Source of the DNA: Occultella aeris
GTDB taxonomy: Bacteria; Actinomycetota; Actinomycetes; Actinomycetales; Beutenbergiaceae
DNA: 64,000 nt
NCBI RefSeq assembly: GCF_902703175.1
Contig: NZ_CACRYJ010000068.1
Coordinates: 62,001 to 126,000 of the forward strand
Direction: 5' to 3'
In this document: positions 1-7,592 of the stretch, one piece after another
Position numbering within the stretch: the first letter of the stretch is position 1
Layout of the letters: every line of letters starts with the position of its first letter
The notes under the pieces: generated by a model
The model's input: the letters and a program-made list of their open reading frames with translations, nothing else
The model's database searches: none
Told to the model about the DNA's origin: nothing
Program-made: the position numbers and the translations under genes

Positions 1-580
1 CCGTCGCCACGGCATCGACCATGGTGCGCGTGCCCCGGACGTCCGGGCGGTCACTGTCGGGGTCGGCGACGGCGCCGCCGCGCACCACGTTGTCCACGAT
101 GATCAGCCCGCCGGGCCGGGTCAGGCGCAACGCCCAGTCGAGGTAGCCCGGATTGTTCTGCTTGTCGGCGTCGACGAAGACCAGGTCGAACGGTGCGTCG
201 ATGTCGGCGGCGACGCCCGGCAACGTGTCCAGGGCGGCCCCGACCCGCACCTCGACCAAGTCCTGCAGGCCGGCCCGCTCGATGTTCTCCCGGGCGATCC
301 TGGCGTGCTCGGGGGAGTACTCCAGCGAGATGAGCCTGCCGTCCAGAGGAAGCGCCCGGGCCAGGTGGATCGCGGAGAATCCGAACAGGGTGCCGACCTC
401 CAGGATGCGCCGGGCCGAGACGGTCCGGGCCAACACGCCGAGCAGCCCACCGAGCAGGTCGGAGACCTGGATCTGCGGGAGCTCGGAGCCGGCCGCGACG
501 GCCTCGGTGAGGGCGTGGTCGCGAGGTCGGAGGCGGTCGGCGAAGTACCGGTCGACTTCTGTCCATCCTTCTGTGTCCAT
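1..580 (-). CDS. O-methyltransferase, family 3 (3' end off window)
   Basis: SAM-dependent O-methyltransferase of the catechol-OMT-like family (COG4122). Translating from ATG at 580 gives MDTEGWTEVDRYFADRLRP, followed by the SAM-binding motif EVGTLFGFSAIHLA near residues 60-73, the acidic ribose-contact segment LISLEYSPEHA, and the family motif FVDADKQNNPGYLDWAL near residues 135-151, which holds the metal-binding Asp residues. About 193 residues are visible. Family members are usually about 215-225 residues, so only the last 20-30 are missing beyond the left edge. The start fits the family length and has AGGA a few bases upstream. The physiological methyl acceptor cannot be told. It is divergent from the gene at 788, with about 200 bp between them. 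Confidence 0.9.
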   Translation of the reverse strand, partial: MDTEGWTEVDRYFADRLRPRDHALTEAVAAGSELPQIQVSDLLGGLLGVLARTVSARRILEVGTLFGFSAIHLARALPLDGRLISLEYSPEHARIARENIERAGLQDLVEVRVGAALDTLPGVAADIDAPFDLVFVDADKQNNPGYLDWALRLTRPGGLIIVDNVVRGGAVADPDSDRPDVRGTRTMVDAVAT

Positions 581-787
581 GCCTCGATCCTGACAAACGG
601 CGCCTGCCCTGACTAGGGGTGAGGGCGCATCCGCTACGGTGACGGTCGAGGGGAGTCGATGGGGCGATCTGCCCGCGCGGACCGCCGGAAAGCGCCCCCG
701 TCGGTTGCGTTGAGTCGATAGCGTGCTCCCTGCGGGCGATCCTCGCCCTGTGCGAACACAGAACACGTTGCATCGAAGGGAGAACGG

Positions 788-2356
788 ATGAGCGGCGATC
801 AGCCACTCCCGCAATCCGCAGCACCGACGACAGAACCGGGTGACCTCACCCCGGAACTCATCGACACCGACATCTGGACGGACGAGATGGTGGCGCGCGC
901 GGGCATCCCCGTGGTGCCGGTGCCGTTCGTGACGGTGGGCGGCGGCATCGGTTCCTTCGTGACCGTGGACTATCTACGGATCTACGGAGTGCCGGCGCAG
1001 CAGATCGTGGTCCTGACCGGTCTTGACGTGCCGTGGCAGAGCTACGAGTACCTGACGCGGGTCTCCCAGATCCCCCGCAACGAGCGGCTGCGCTCGGACT
1101 CCCAGTCGCGGCCGGACAACATCTGGGGCTTCCCGTCCTATGCGCTCTCCGAGGCGTTCGCGGCGAAGAGCCTCAAGGAGTTCGTGTGGCCGCTCTGGAA
1201 CGTGTTCACGGAGCCGATCCTGACGAACTACTTCACCCCGAGGGCCGGCCAGGCGTTCTCCTCGATGGAGAAGGAGATGAACCGGATCGGCTACCTCCAG
1301 TCCGTGCGCAAGGGGCAGGTCCGGATGGTCCGCCGGCGTGCGGGCGGCGGGTACTACACGATCCTGACCCCGCCCGCGGGGGCCGCGCAGACCAAGCGCA
1401 TCGCCTACCAGAGCCAGTACGTGCACATCGCGATCGGATACCCCGGCCTGAGGCTGCTCAAGGACCTGCAGGACTACCGGGAGCGCTACCGCGACCCCAC
1501 GAAGGTGGTCAACGCCTACGAGCCGCACGAGCAGGTCTACGACCAGCTCCGGATCCGCCCGGGCAAGGTGATCGTGCGTGGCGGCGGCATCGTCGCCTCG
1601 CGGGTGCTGCAGCGGCTCATCGACGACCGGGACAAGTACAACCTGCAGACGGAGATCCTCCAGGTGTTCCGCACGTTCTATACCGGGCCGCACGGGAAGG
1701 ACATATTCAACCGGCGCCCCGGCGGCCATGGCTGGGCCTATCAGGGCTTCAACTACCCGAAGTCGGTGTGGGGCGGTCAGCTCAAGGAGAAGATGGCCAA
1801 GCTCGAGGGCGACGCCCGCGCGCAGGCCTATGAGGAGATGGGCGGCACGAACACGCCGTTCCGAAAGAACTGGCTCGAGCAGCTCAAGCGCGGCCGGTCA
1901 CAGGGTTGGTACCGCGAGATGCAGGGCGCGTTCGACTCGCTCCGCCCGGGACCGAACGGCGCCGGCGTGGTGGTCGCGATGAGCACCCAGCACGGCGCCC
2001 TCGAGGAGTACGCGGACTTCGTGGTCGACTGCACCGGCCTGGAGGCGGACATCCGGGAGAGCCGGGTGCTCGCCGACCTGCTCGACCACAGTGGTGCCGG
2101 CCGGAACCCGAAGGGCCGACTCGACGTGAACAAGCAGTTCGAGGTGATCGGCACCCGCAGCCGCCCGGGCCGTCTGTACGCCTCCGGGAGCTCGACCCTC
2201 GGTGGCCCGTTCCCCGGTGTGGACACGTTCCTCGGTCTGCAGATCTCCGCGCAGGAGATCGCGGACGACCTCGCCCGACTGGGCTTCGTGAAGAGACTGG
2301 GTCCGGGTCGATCCATCGCCCAGTGGTGGCGCTGGGCCCGGAACCGGCCGATCTAG
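788..2356 (+). CDS. FAD/NAD(P)-binding oxidoreductase-like protein
   Basis: 522 residues, product not recognised at family level. What can be seen is a flavoprotein-like plan: a glycine-rich dinucleotide-binding loop VTVGGGIGSF near residue 50, a second Rossmann-like segment VIVRGGGIVASRVLQ near residue 265, a VVDCTGLEAD segment near 415, and a C-terminal stretch LYASGSSTLGGPFPGVDTF, where flavoproteins often close the FAD site. About 40 residues rich in Pro, Thr and acidic residues precede the first loop. There is no signal peptide or membrane segment. The start ATG at 788 has GAAGGGAG upstream. Only 11 bp separate it from the small membrane protein, which itself overlaps the FHA gene, so the three are probably one transcript. 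The substrate is unknown. It could be an inactive relative used for redox sensing. Confidence 0.6.
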   Translation: MSGDQPLPQSAAPTTEPGDLTPELIDTDIWTDEMVARAGIPVVPVPFVTVGGGIGSFVTVDYLRIYGVPAQQIVVLTGLDVPWQSYEYLTRVSQIPRNERLRSDSQSRPDNIWGFPSYALSEAFAAKSLKEFVWPLWNVFTEPILTNYFTPRAGQAFSSMEKEMNRIGYLQSVRKGQVRMVRRRAGGGYYTILTPPAGAAQTKRIAYQSQYVHIAIGYPGLRLLKDLQDYRERYRDPTKVVNAYEPHEQVYDQLRIRPGKVIVRGGGIVASRVLQRLIDDRDKYNLQTEILQVFRTFYTGPHGKDIFNRRPGGHGWAYQGFNYPKSVWGGQLKEKMAKLEGDARAQAYEEMGGTNTPFRKNWLEQLKRGRSQGWYREMQGAFDSLRPGPNGAGVVVAMSTQHGALEEYADFVVDCTGLEADIRESRVLADLLDHSGAGRNPKGRLDVNKQFEVIGTRSRPGRLYASGSSTLGGPFPGVDTFLGLQISAQEIADDLARLGFVKRLGPGRSIAQWWRWARNRPI

Positions 2357-2367
2357 GAAGGCGAACC

Positions 2368-2802
2368 GTGCTACCCACCCTCAACGGGCGACTCCAATCA
2401 CGGATTCTCGTCACCGCCATCCTGGGCGGGATCTGGACGCTGATCATCACCCCGGTGCTGCCGACCGGCGCACCCCTGGGCGAGAGCTACCGGACGACGT
2501 TCATCATCCTGCTCACGGTCATCGTGCTCGGCGTGCTCTGGGAGTTCCTCTACCACTTCCTCCAGCAGTTCCGGTGGGAGAAGGACTGGCCCACGATCTG
2601 GGGTCTGTTCACCGGGATCAACGAGGGCCTGCTGATCTGGCTGCTGATCAACCTCGGCTGGATCCCCGGCGTCGAACATGTGCCGGGCTGGGCGTTCGTG
2701 ATCCAGTTCTGCACCACATGGATCCTCATCTGGGCGGTCCAGAACGGACCCCTGCGGGTCCCGTTCATCCGCTGGCGCTTCAATGGAGGTCGTTTCCTGT
2801 GA
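2368..2802 (+). CDS. Small integral membrane protein, function unknown
   Basis: 144 residues from a GTG at 2368 preceded by GGAAGG. Four hydrophobic segments are visible, around residues 10-30, 43-63, 84-97 and 106-128, separated by short charged loops such as QQFRWEKDW. The C-terminus is basic (RWRFNGGRFL) and probably cytosolic. No family is recognised. The gene lies 11 bp downstream of the oxidoreductase-like gene and its stop overlaps the FHA start by four bases (GTGA), which implies translational coupling. The arrangement suggests a membrane partner for the flanking flavoprotein-like and FHA proteins. That is inference from context only. Confidence 0.75.
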   Translation: MLPTLNGRLQSRILVTAILGGIWTLIITPVLPTGAPLGESYRTTFIILLTVIVLGVLWEFLYHFLQQFRWEKDWPTIWGLFTGINEGLLIWLLINLGWIPGVEHVPGWAFVIQFCTTWILIWAVQNGPLRVPFIRWRFNGGRFL

Positions 2803-4454
2803 AGGTGAACTTCGACGATGTCCCGGCTCGGGTCCACCCGGGCCGCCATCACCTGGTGCGTCTGCCGGGGGTGGTCGCCATCATCCGCACCGACCCCGGG
2901 ACCGACCCGGACGCCGCCAACGACCTCCTCGAGCGCATCCAGACGTCGTCCCGGACCGCGCCGACGGCGCCGGGGCGCGACCTCGCCCGGCAGCTGTCGA
3001 TCTGGCTGAGCCGGTTCGAGGAGACGAACGGAGTCGCCCCGGGGTTCGGCTCCATCTCCGCCAGCGAGAACGGCGTCGCGATCTTCCTGTACGGCGATAT
3101 CAGCGTCACCGAGCGCGTCGCTGATGCCGCGACGTCGCCCGAGGAGCGGGTCGCGCTGTTCGGCAAGGATGCGGCGTTCACCGTGGACCGGCTGCTGCCG
3201 TGGCCCGCGGGCGCTCTGCAGTTGATCGCCGACGACGACGCCGACGGCGAGCTGGACATCCCCGAGCACGCCGCCGACGCGCTCGCCTCCGCCGACGGTC
3301 CGATGCCTGCCTGGGCCGGCTTCCACCGCGGCGTGACCCCCGGCGGCGGGCTGCTGTTCGGGCCGGTCACCGACCACATGAGCGAGCCGGCCGTCGCCGA
3401 CGTCCCGGCCACGTCCGGCAGCCACCTGGCCGGGCCCGACGTACCGGTGCCGTCCGGCCCGGGTGCCCACGGCCCCGTGCCCGGCTCGTCCGCGACCCTC
3501 TCCTCAGCCGCGTACGACGCCGAGGCGATGTCCGACGGCGAGGCGATGGCTGCCGAGCCGGCGTCCGGTGAGGCGGTGGCTGACGGCGAGGCAATGGCTG
3601 ACGGCGAGCCGATGGCTGAGGGTGCGGGCGCTCAGGTTCCGCCGCCGTCCGCGGCGGCCGGCTCCTCCGTGCCGGCGCCGCCCTCGGCACGTGCCGTGCC
3701 TCCGCCACCGCCCTCGGGAAGGTCCGTGGTGCCGCCGGCGCCGTCCGCCGGTACTCCGGTGGTGCCGCCACCGCCGACCGGTGCACCCGTGGTGCCCCCG
3801 CCTCCGTCAGCGGGCACGCCCGCGGCCGCGCTCGCGCCGCCACGGTTGTCCGAACTGATCCAGGACGGCCCCCCGGAACCCCCGCGGGCGCCGCTCCCGC
3901 CGGCCGCGCCGGCTCCGCGCCAGACCGCACAGCAGAAGGCCGCGGAGAAGGCCGCCGGCGTCAAGGAGCGCCCACAGGACTACGTCCAGGGTTTCCGGTG
4001 CTCCCGCAAGCACCTCAACGACCCGCGGGTCTCGTTCTGCCGCGTCTGTGGCATCAGGATGGACCAGATGACCGGCGTACTCGTCGAGGAGCGGCGCCCG
4101 CCGCTCGGTCTGCTGGTGCTCGACGTCGGCGCGACGTTCGTGCTTGACGACAACTACGTGCTCGGCCGCAACCCCGAGTCGGACGCCGCGGTCCGCGAGG
4201 GCACGCTCCGTCCGGTCCGGCTCGATGACACCTCGGGCGCGCTCTCCCGGGTGCATGCGGAGATCCGGCTCTCCGGCTGGGACGTCGTGCTCATCGACCG
4301 CGGTTCAGCGAACGGCACCTACGTGGCGGCCACGGACGAGCAGTCCTGGCAGCGGTTGGCACCGAACCAGCACTTCGTGCTCACGCCGGGCACGCACGTG
4401 CGGGTGGGGCAGCGGACGTTCACGTTCGAGTCCTCTGCGGCCCGCCTGCGTTGA
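2799..4454 (+). CDS. FHA-domain protein with zinc ribbon
   Basis: 551 residues. GTG at 2799 is chosen because GGAGGT lies 8 bases upstream and the start overlaps the previous stop. An N-terminal region of about 190 residues of unknown fold begins VKVNFDDVPARVHPG. It is followed by a long Ala/Pro/Val-rich linker (about residues 200-390) with EAMADGE-type repeats, then a compact C-x3-H-x8-C-x2-C ribbon (CSRKH...FCRVCG) near residue 400. A C-terminal forkhead-associated domain lies at about residues 440-545, with the phosphopeptide-binding signature GRN, SRVHAE and NGTYV. FHA domains bind phosphothreonine. The two Ser/Thr kinases encoded at 6.7-10.1 kb are obvious candidate partners. It resembles adaptor proteins of actinobacterial FHA/kinase clusters. 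The ligand is unknown. Confidence 0.88.
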   Translation: MKVNFDDVPARVHPGRHHLVRLPGVVAIIRTDPGTDPDAANDLLERIQTSSRTAPTAPGRDLARQLSIWLSRFEETNGVAPGFGSISASENGVAIFLYGDISVTERVADAATSPEERVALFGKDAAFTVDRLLPWPAGALQLIADDDADGELDIPEHAADALASADGPMPAWAGFHRGVTPGGGLLFGPVTDHMSEPAVADVPATSGSHLAGPDVPVPSGPGAHGPVPGSSATLSSAAYDAEAMSDGEAMAAEPASGEAVADGEAMADGEPMAEGAGAQVPPPSAAAGSSVPAPPSARAVPPPPPSGRSVVPPAPSAGTPVVPPPPTGAPVVPPPPSAGTPAAALAPPRLSELIQDGPPEPPRAPLPPAAPAPRQTAQQKAAEKAAGVKERPQDYVQGFRCSRKHLNDPRVSFCRVCGIRMDQMTGVLVEERRPPLGLLVLDVGATFVLDDNYVLGRNPESDAAVREGTLRPVRLDDTSGALSRVHAEIRLSGWDVVLIDRGSANGTYVAATDEQSWQRLAPNQHFVLTPGTHVRVGQRTFTFESSAARLR

Positions 4455-4480
4455 GGCTGCCTGCGGCAGGGTCCCGGAGG

Positions 4481-4499
4481 CGGTATTCCGGCCGGAACC
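4481..4499. terminator. Palindrome between convergent genes, possible terminator
   Basis: The perfect 12-base palindrome TTCCGGCCGGAA lies at 4486-4497, flanked by partly pairing GGT/ACC, in the 45-bp gap between the convergent FHA and antiporter genes. It could form a hairpin for either strand. There is no T-tract, so intrinsic termination is unproven. Confidence 0.3.
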
Positions 4500-6611
4500 T
4501 CACGTCCTCGGCGCCCCGGTGGTCTCCTCGTCCTCGGTGACGAGCGCGCCGAGGGCCTCGGTGAGCTCGGCGTCCGCCACGTCCTGACCCGCCCACAGCG
4601 TGACCGCAGCGGTACCCGGCGAGGATGCGGCGCCGTCGGCCAGGCCTGCTGCCACCACCCGGATGGCCGCGCCCGCGGCGTCCGCCTCGCCGCGCTCGAC
4701 CACACGGTAGCCGAGGCCGTCCGCGTGCAGCGCCGCCAGCGCAGCGCCGAAACGCCGGGCGAGCCGGACCCCGTCCGGCAGGTGCAGGAGCAGTTCCGTC
4801 CCCCGGGCGCGGGCCGCCGCGGCTCCTGCGAGCACCGCGCCACGACCGTCCGGGTCGCCGCCGGCGATGACGACAACGGGTGCGTCTGCCGCGGCATCAG
4901 CCTCGGGCAGGCGCACGGTGGCCACGCTGAACCGGTGCCCGGACAGGTCGGTGCCGGTTCCCTCGCCGGTGCCGGCCGGTGCGTTGGCTGCGAACCAGTC
5001 CGCGTCCACCAGCACCACGGCGGCCTCGGCCGTGTCGGCCTGACCAAGGAGATCGGACCAGGGATCCGCGGTGAACCGTGACAGCACCGTCGCCGGAACC
5101 CCGGTCGCCTGAACACGGGAGGCGAGGGCGTTGAGGTCGTCAACCGTGGCGGCCATCAGGGTGAGGTTCGAGGACAGGCCGGCGCCGAGTTCCACCGGTG
5201 AGGCCTCGCGGGCCACGAACCGGCTGAGCACGACCTTGCCGGGTCGGCCGGTGCCGAGCAGGGTGCCGGCGATCGCAGCCATCCGGTCCGCCCTGGCGGG
5301 GTCGTCGACCAGGACCAGCACCCGGTAGGACTCGTCCACACCGAGCGCGGCCCGCTCGGCGGCGGCGATATCCTTGGCGATCGCCCGGTCCGGGTAGACG
5401 CGGCGCAGCAGCGGGCCGGTCATCATCGTGGTCAGGATCGCCATCAGCACGAGCAGGGTGAACAGTTCCCCGTCGAGGACGCCGAGCTGGCGGCCGATCT
5501 GCAGGATCACCAGCTCGGTGAGCCCGCGGGTGTTCATCAGGACGCCGAGCGCGGTGGCCTGCCGGCTCGGCACCTTCATCAGGCGGGCCGCGACGAACGC
5601 GCCGCCGAACTTGCCGCCGACCGCCACCAGCATGATCAGCGCCAACTGCCAGAGCCCGGCGCCGGTGATGCCGCCGATGTCCGTGCTGAGGCCGGTGACC
5701 ACGAAGAACAGCGGGAGCAGGAGCAGGACACTCACCTGCTCGAGCCGTTCGAGGATCTCCCGGGTGAGGTCTGCGGCGCCCTGGCGCGGCATGATCGCGC
5801 CGAAGATGAACGCACCGAAGATGGCGTGGATGCCGATGACATCGGTCATGACCGACGAGGCCAGCACACCGATCAGGACGATCGCGAGGATGTTGGGGGT
5901 GAGGCGGCCGGCCCGCTGGTAGGCGTCGACCAGCCGCTTCAGCAGTGGCCGCACGATTCCGAACATCAGGGCCGCGAACGCGGCGGTGAGGACGACGATC
6001 CGGATCACGTCGGCCGGTCCCTCGCCCTGGACCACCGCCACCACGAACGCCAGCAGGGTCCAGGCGAGGATGTCGTCCACCGCGGCGCAGGCCAGTGCGA
6101 GCACGCCCGTGGTGGTGCGGTGCATTCCTCGGTCGGTGAGGATCCGAGCGAGGACCGGGAAGGCCGTGATGGCCATCGCGATCCCGAGGAACAGGGCCAG
6201 GCCCAGGAACGGCACCGTGCCCGCGTCCGTCTCGTTGTGGAACGGGTACAGCACGAACGTGAGACCGAAGCCCATCGCGAACGGCAGGATGACCGAGCTC
6301 AACGAGATCGTGCCGGCGAGCTTCTCCCGGCCTCGAACCAGCGTCACGTCGAGTTCGAGCCCGACGATGAACATGAACAGCACCAGGCCGAGCTGGGCGA
6401 GCATGTCCAGATACGGAAGGATCTCCGGGGGGAACAGTCTCGCGTCCAAATCGCCCGGAAACAGCCCGAGGACGCTCGGCCCGAGCGCGATACCGGCGAT
6501 GATCTCACCCACCACCGGGGGCTGGTGGATCTTTCCGGCGAGCCGGGCGAAGAGCCGCGCGATGAGCATGATGACGGCGATCGCCAGGAACACGTGCGCC
6601 GCTGTGTGCAT
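4500..6611 (-). CDS. CPA2-family cation/proton antiporter (KefB-like)
   Basis: 703 residues. The N-terminal 400 residues form about 12-13 membrane segments of the Na+/H+ exchanger fold (Pfam Na_H_Exchanger), with typical segments such as IHQPPVVGEIIAGIALGPSVLGL and AMAITAFPVLARILTDRG. The C-terminal 270 residues (after about residue 430, YRVLVLVDDPARADRMAAIAG) are soluble and look like two diverged universal-stress-protein-like halves. There is no recognisable RCK/TrkA-N domain. The protein should exchange K+ or Na+ for protons across the plasma membrane. Ion choice and regulation by the cytosolic tail cannot be read from sequence. It is convergent with the FHA gene and divergent from the kinase at 6752, with a 140-bp shared upstream region. 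Confidence 0.88.
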   Translation of the reverse strand: MHTAAHVFLAIAVIMLIARLFARLAGKIHQPPVVGEIIAGIALGPSVLGLFPGDLDARLFPPEILPYLDMLAQLGLVLFMFIVGLELDVTLVRGREKLAGTISLSSVILPFAMGFGLTFVLYPFHNETDAGTVPFLGLALFLGIAMAITAFPVLARILTDRGMHRTTTGVLALACAAVDDILAWTLLAFVVAVVQGEGPADVIRIVVLTAAFAALMFGIVRPLLKRLVDAYQRAGRLTPNILAIVLIGVLASSVMTDVIGIHAIFGAFIFGAIMPRQGAADLTREILERLEQVSVLLLLPLFFVVTGLSTDIGGITGAGLWQLALIMLVAVGGKFGGAFVAARLMKVPSRQATALGVLMNTRGLTELVILQIGRQLGVLDGELFTLLVLMAILTTMMTGPLLRRVYPDRAIAKDIAAAERAALGVDESYRVLVLVDDPARADRMAAIAGTLLGTGRPGKVVLSRFVAREASPVELGAGLSSNLTLMAATVDDLNALASRVQATGVPATVLSRFTADPWSDLLGQADTAEAAVVLVDADWFAANAPAGTGEGTGTDLSGHRFSVATVRLPEADAAADAPVVVIAGGDPDGRGAVLAGAAAARARGTELLLHLPDGVRLARRFGAALAALHADGLGYRVVERGEADAAGAAIRVVAAGLADGAASSPGTAAVTLWAGQDVADAELTEALGALVTEDEETTGAPRT

Positions 6612-6751
6612 GACCGTTGGAGTCCCTTGTGGCCGGCGGAATGGGGACGGTTCCCCTCGTGGTGGAGGAGCCTGCCCGATAGACTTTCGCCTGATCTGCC
6701 ACGAATGATATTGGGTCCGTGACCCACCGAGTCCACGTTTGGGGAAGTCAG

Positions 6752-7576
6752 ATGTCGTTGCGTGATCAGCGTGTCCGCGACCTGCCCGTCCTGGCCGACT
6801 TCGAGGTGGTGCGGCCGATCGGTGACGGTAACCACGGGCAGTTCTTCCTGGCGCGCCCGCCGGCGCGGCTGGGGATCGCCGACGAGTACGTCGCCGTCAA
6901 GGTCTTCGCCGGCCAGGTCACCGAGGATGCTTACCGGCGCGGGGCCCGCGAGCTGCGTGCGTTCGCCGCCGTCGACTCGCCGTACCTGGCGACCGTGTAC
7001 GACGCAGTGCTGGACGACCGGTTCTTCTACGCGATGGAGTACTTCCCGCTCGGTTCACTGGCCAGCCCGGCGCGGCCGTTGGAACGGGCCCGGGCGCTCA
7101 CCGTGATGGAACACGCCGCCCTCGCGATCGACGCCCTGCACGAGGCAGGGCTCGCGCACGGCGACGTCAAGCCCGCGAACGTGATGATCACCGAGACCGG
7201 TGGCAAGGTGTCCGACCTCGGCCTGGCCCGGGTGTTCGCGGCCGGCGCCACACTGACGGGGATGGCACCGGAGACCTCCGTCGAGTTCGTCGATCCCGAG
7301 TTGCTCCTGGGGGAGCCACCCTCACGCGCCACGGACATCTGGGGCCTGGGCGCCACCGCGCACCGCGTCCTCGCGGGTGTCGGACTGTACGGCGACCTGC
7401 CCGAGAACCAGCCGCTGCTGGCCATCCGCACGGTGCTCAAGGCCGATGGTCCGACGTTGTCCGAGCGACTGTCCCCGGCCGAGGCCGAGGTGGTCAGTCG
7501 CTGCCTCGCGCCGCTCGGGCAGCGCTACGAGACGGCGCAGGCCGTCGCGCAGGCGATCGCCGGCCTGCGCGCCTGA
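6752..7576 (+). CDS. Serine/threonine protein kinase, short soluble form
   Basis: 274 residues, almost exactly one kinase domain. Visible motifs are the glycine loop IGDGNHGQFFLA, the VAIK-type lysine in YVAVKVFAG, catalytic loop HGDVKPANVM (HGD in place of HRD) and the metal-binding SDLGLA (DLG for DFG), followed by a PELLLGE segment in the APE position. There is no transmembrane or extracellular part, so it acts in the cytosol. ATG 6752 is preferred over the GTG at 6719 because GGGGAAG lies 5 bases before it. HGD rather than HRD means the loop Arg that normally reads activation-loop phosphorylation is missing, so activity may not need autophosphorylation. It ends 16 bp from the convergent larger kinase. 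The FHA protein at 2.8 kb may read its products. Confidence 0.9.
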   Translation: MSLRDQRVRDLPVLADFEVVRPIGDGNHGQFFLARPPARLGIADEYVAVKVFAGQVTEDAYRRGARELRAFAAVDSPYLATVYDAVLDDRFFYAMEYFPLGSLASPARPLERARALTVMEHAALAIDALHEAGLAHGDVKPANVMITETGGKVSDLGLARVFAAGATLTGMAPETSVEFVDPELLLGEPPSRATDIWGLGATAHRVLAGVGLYGDLPENQPLLAIRTVLKADGPTLSERLSPAEAEVVSRCLAPLGQRYETAQAVAQAIAGLRA

Positions 7577-7592
7577 TCAAGCCGCGGAGCCC

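Noticed and set aside
5826-6722. 298-codon + strand frame over the antiporter
   Set aside because: His/Glu/Arg/Asp-rich shadow of the membrane segments on the other strand.
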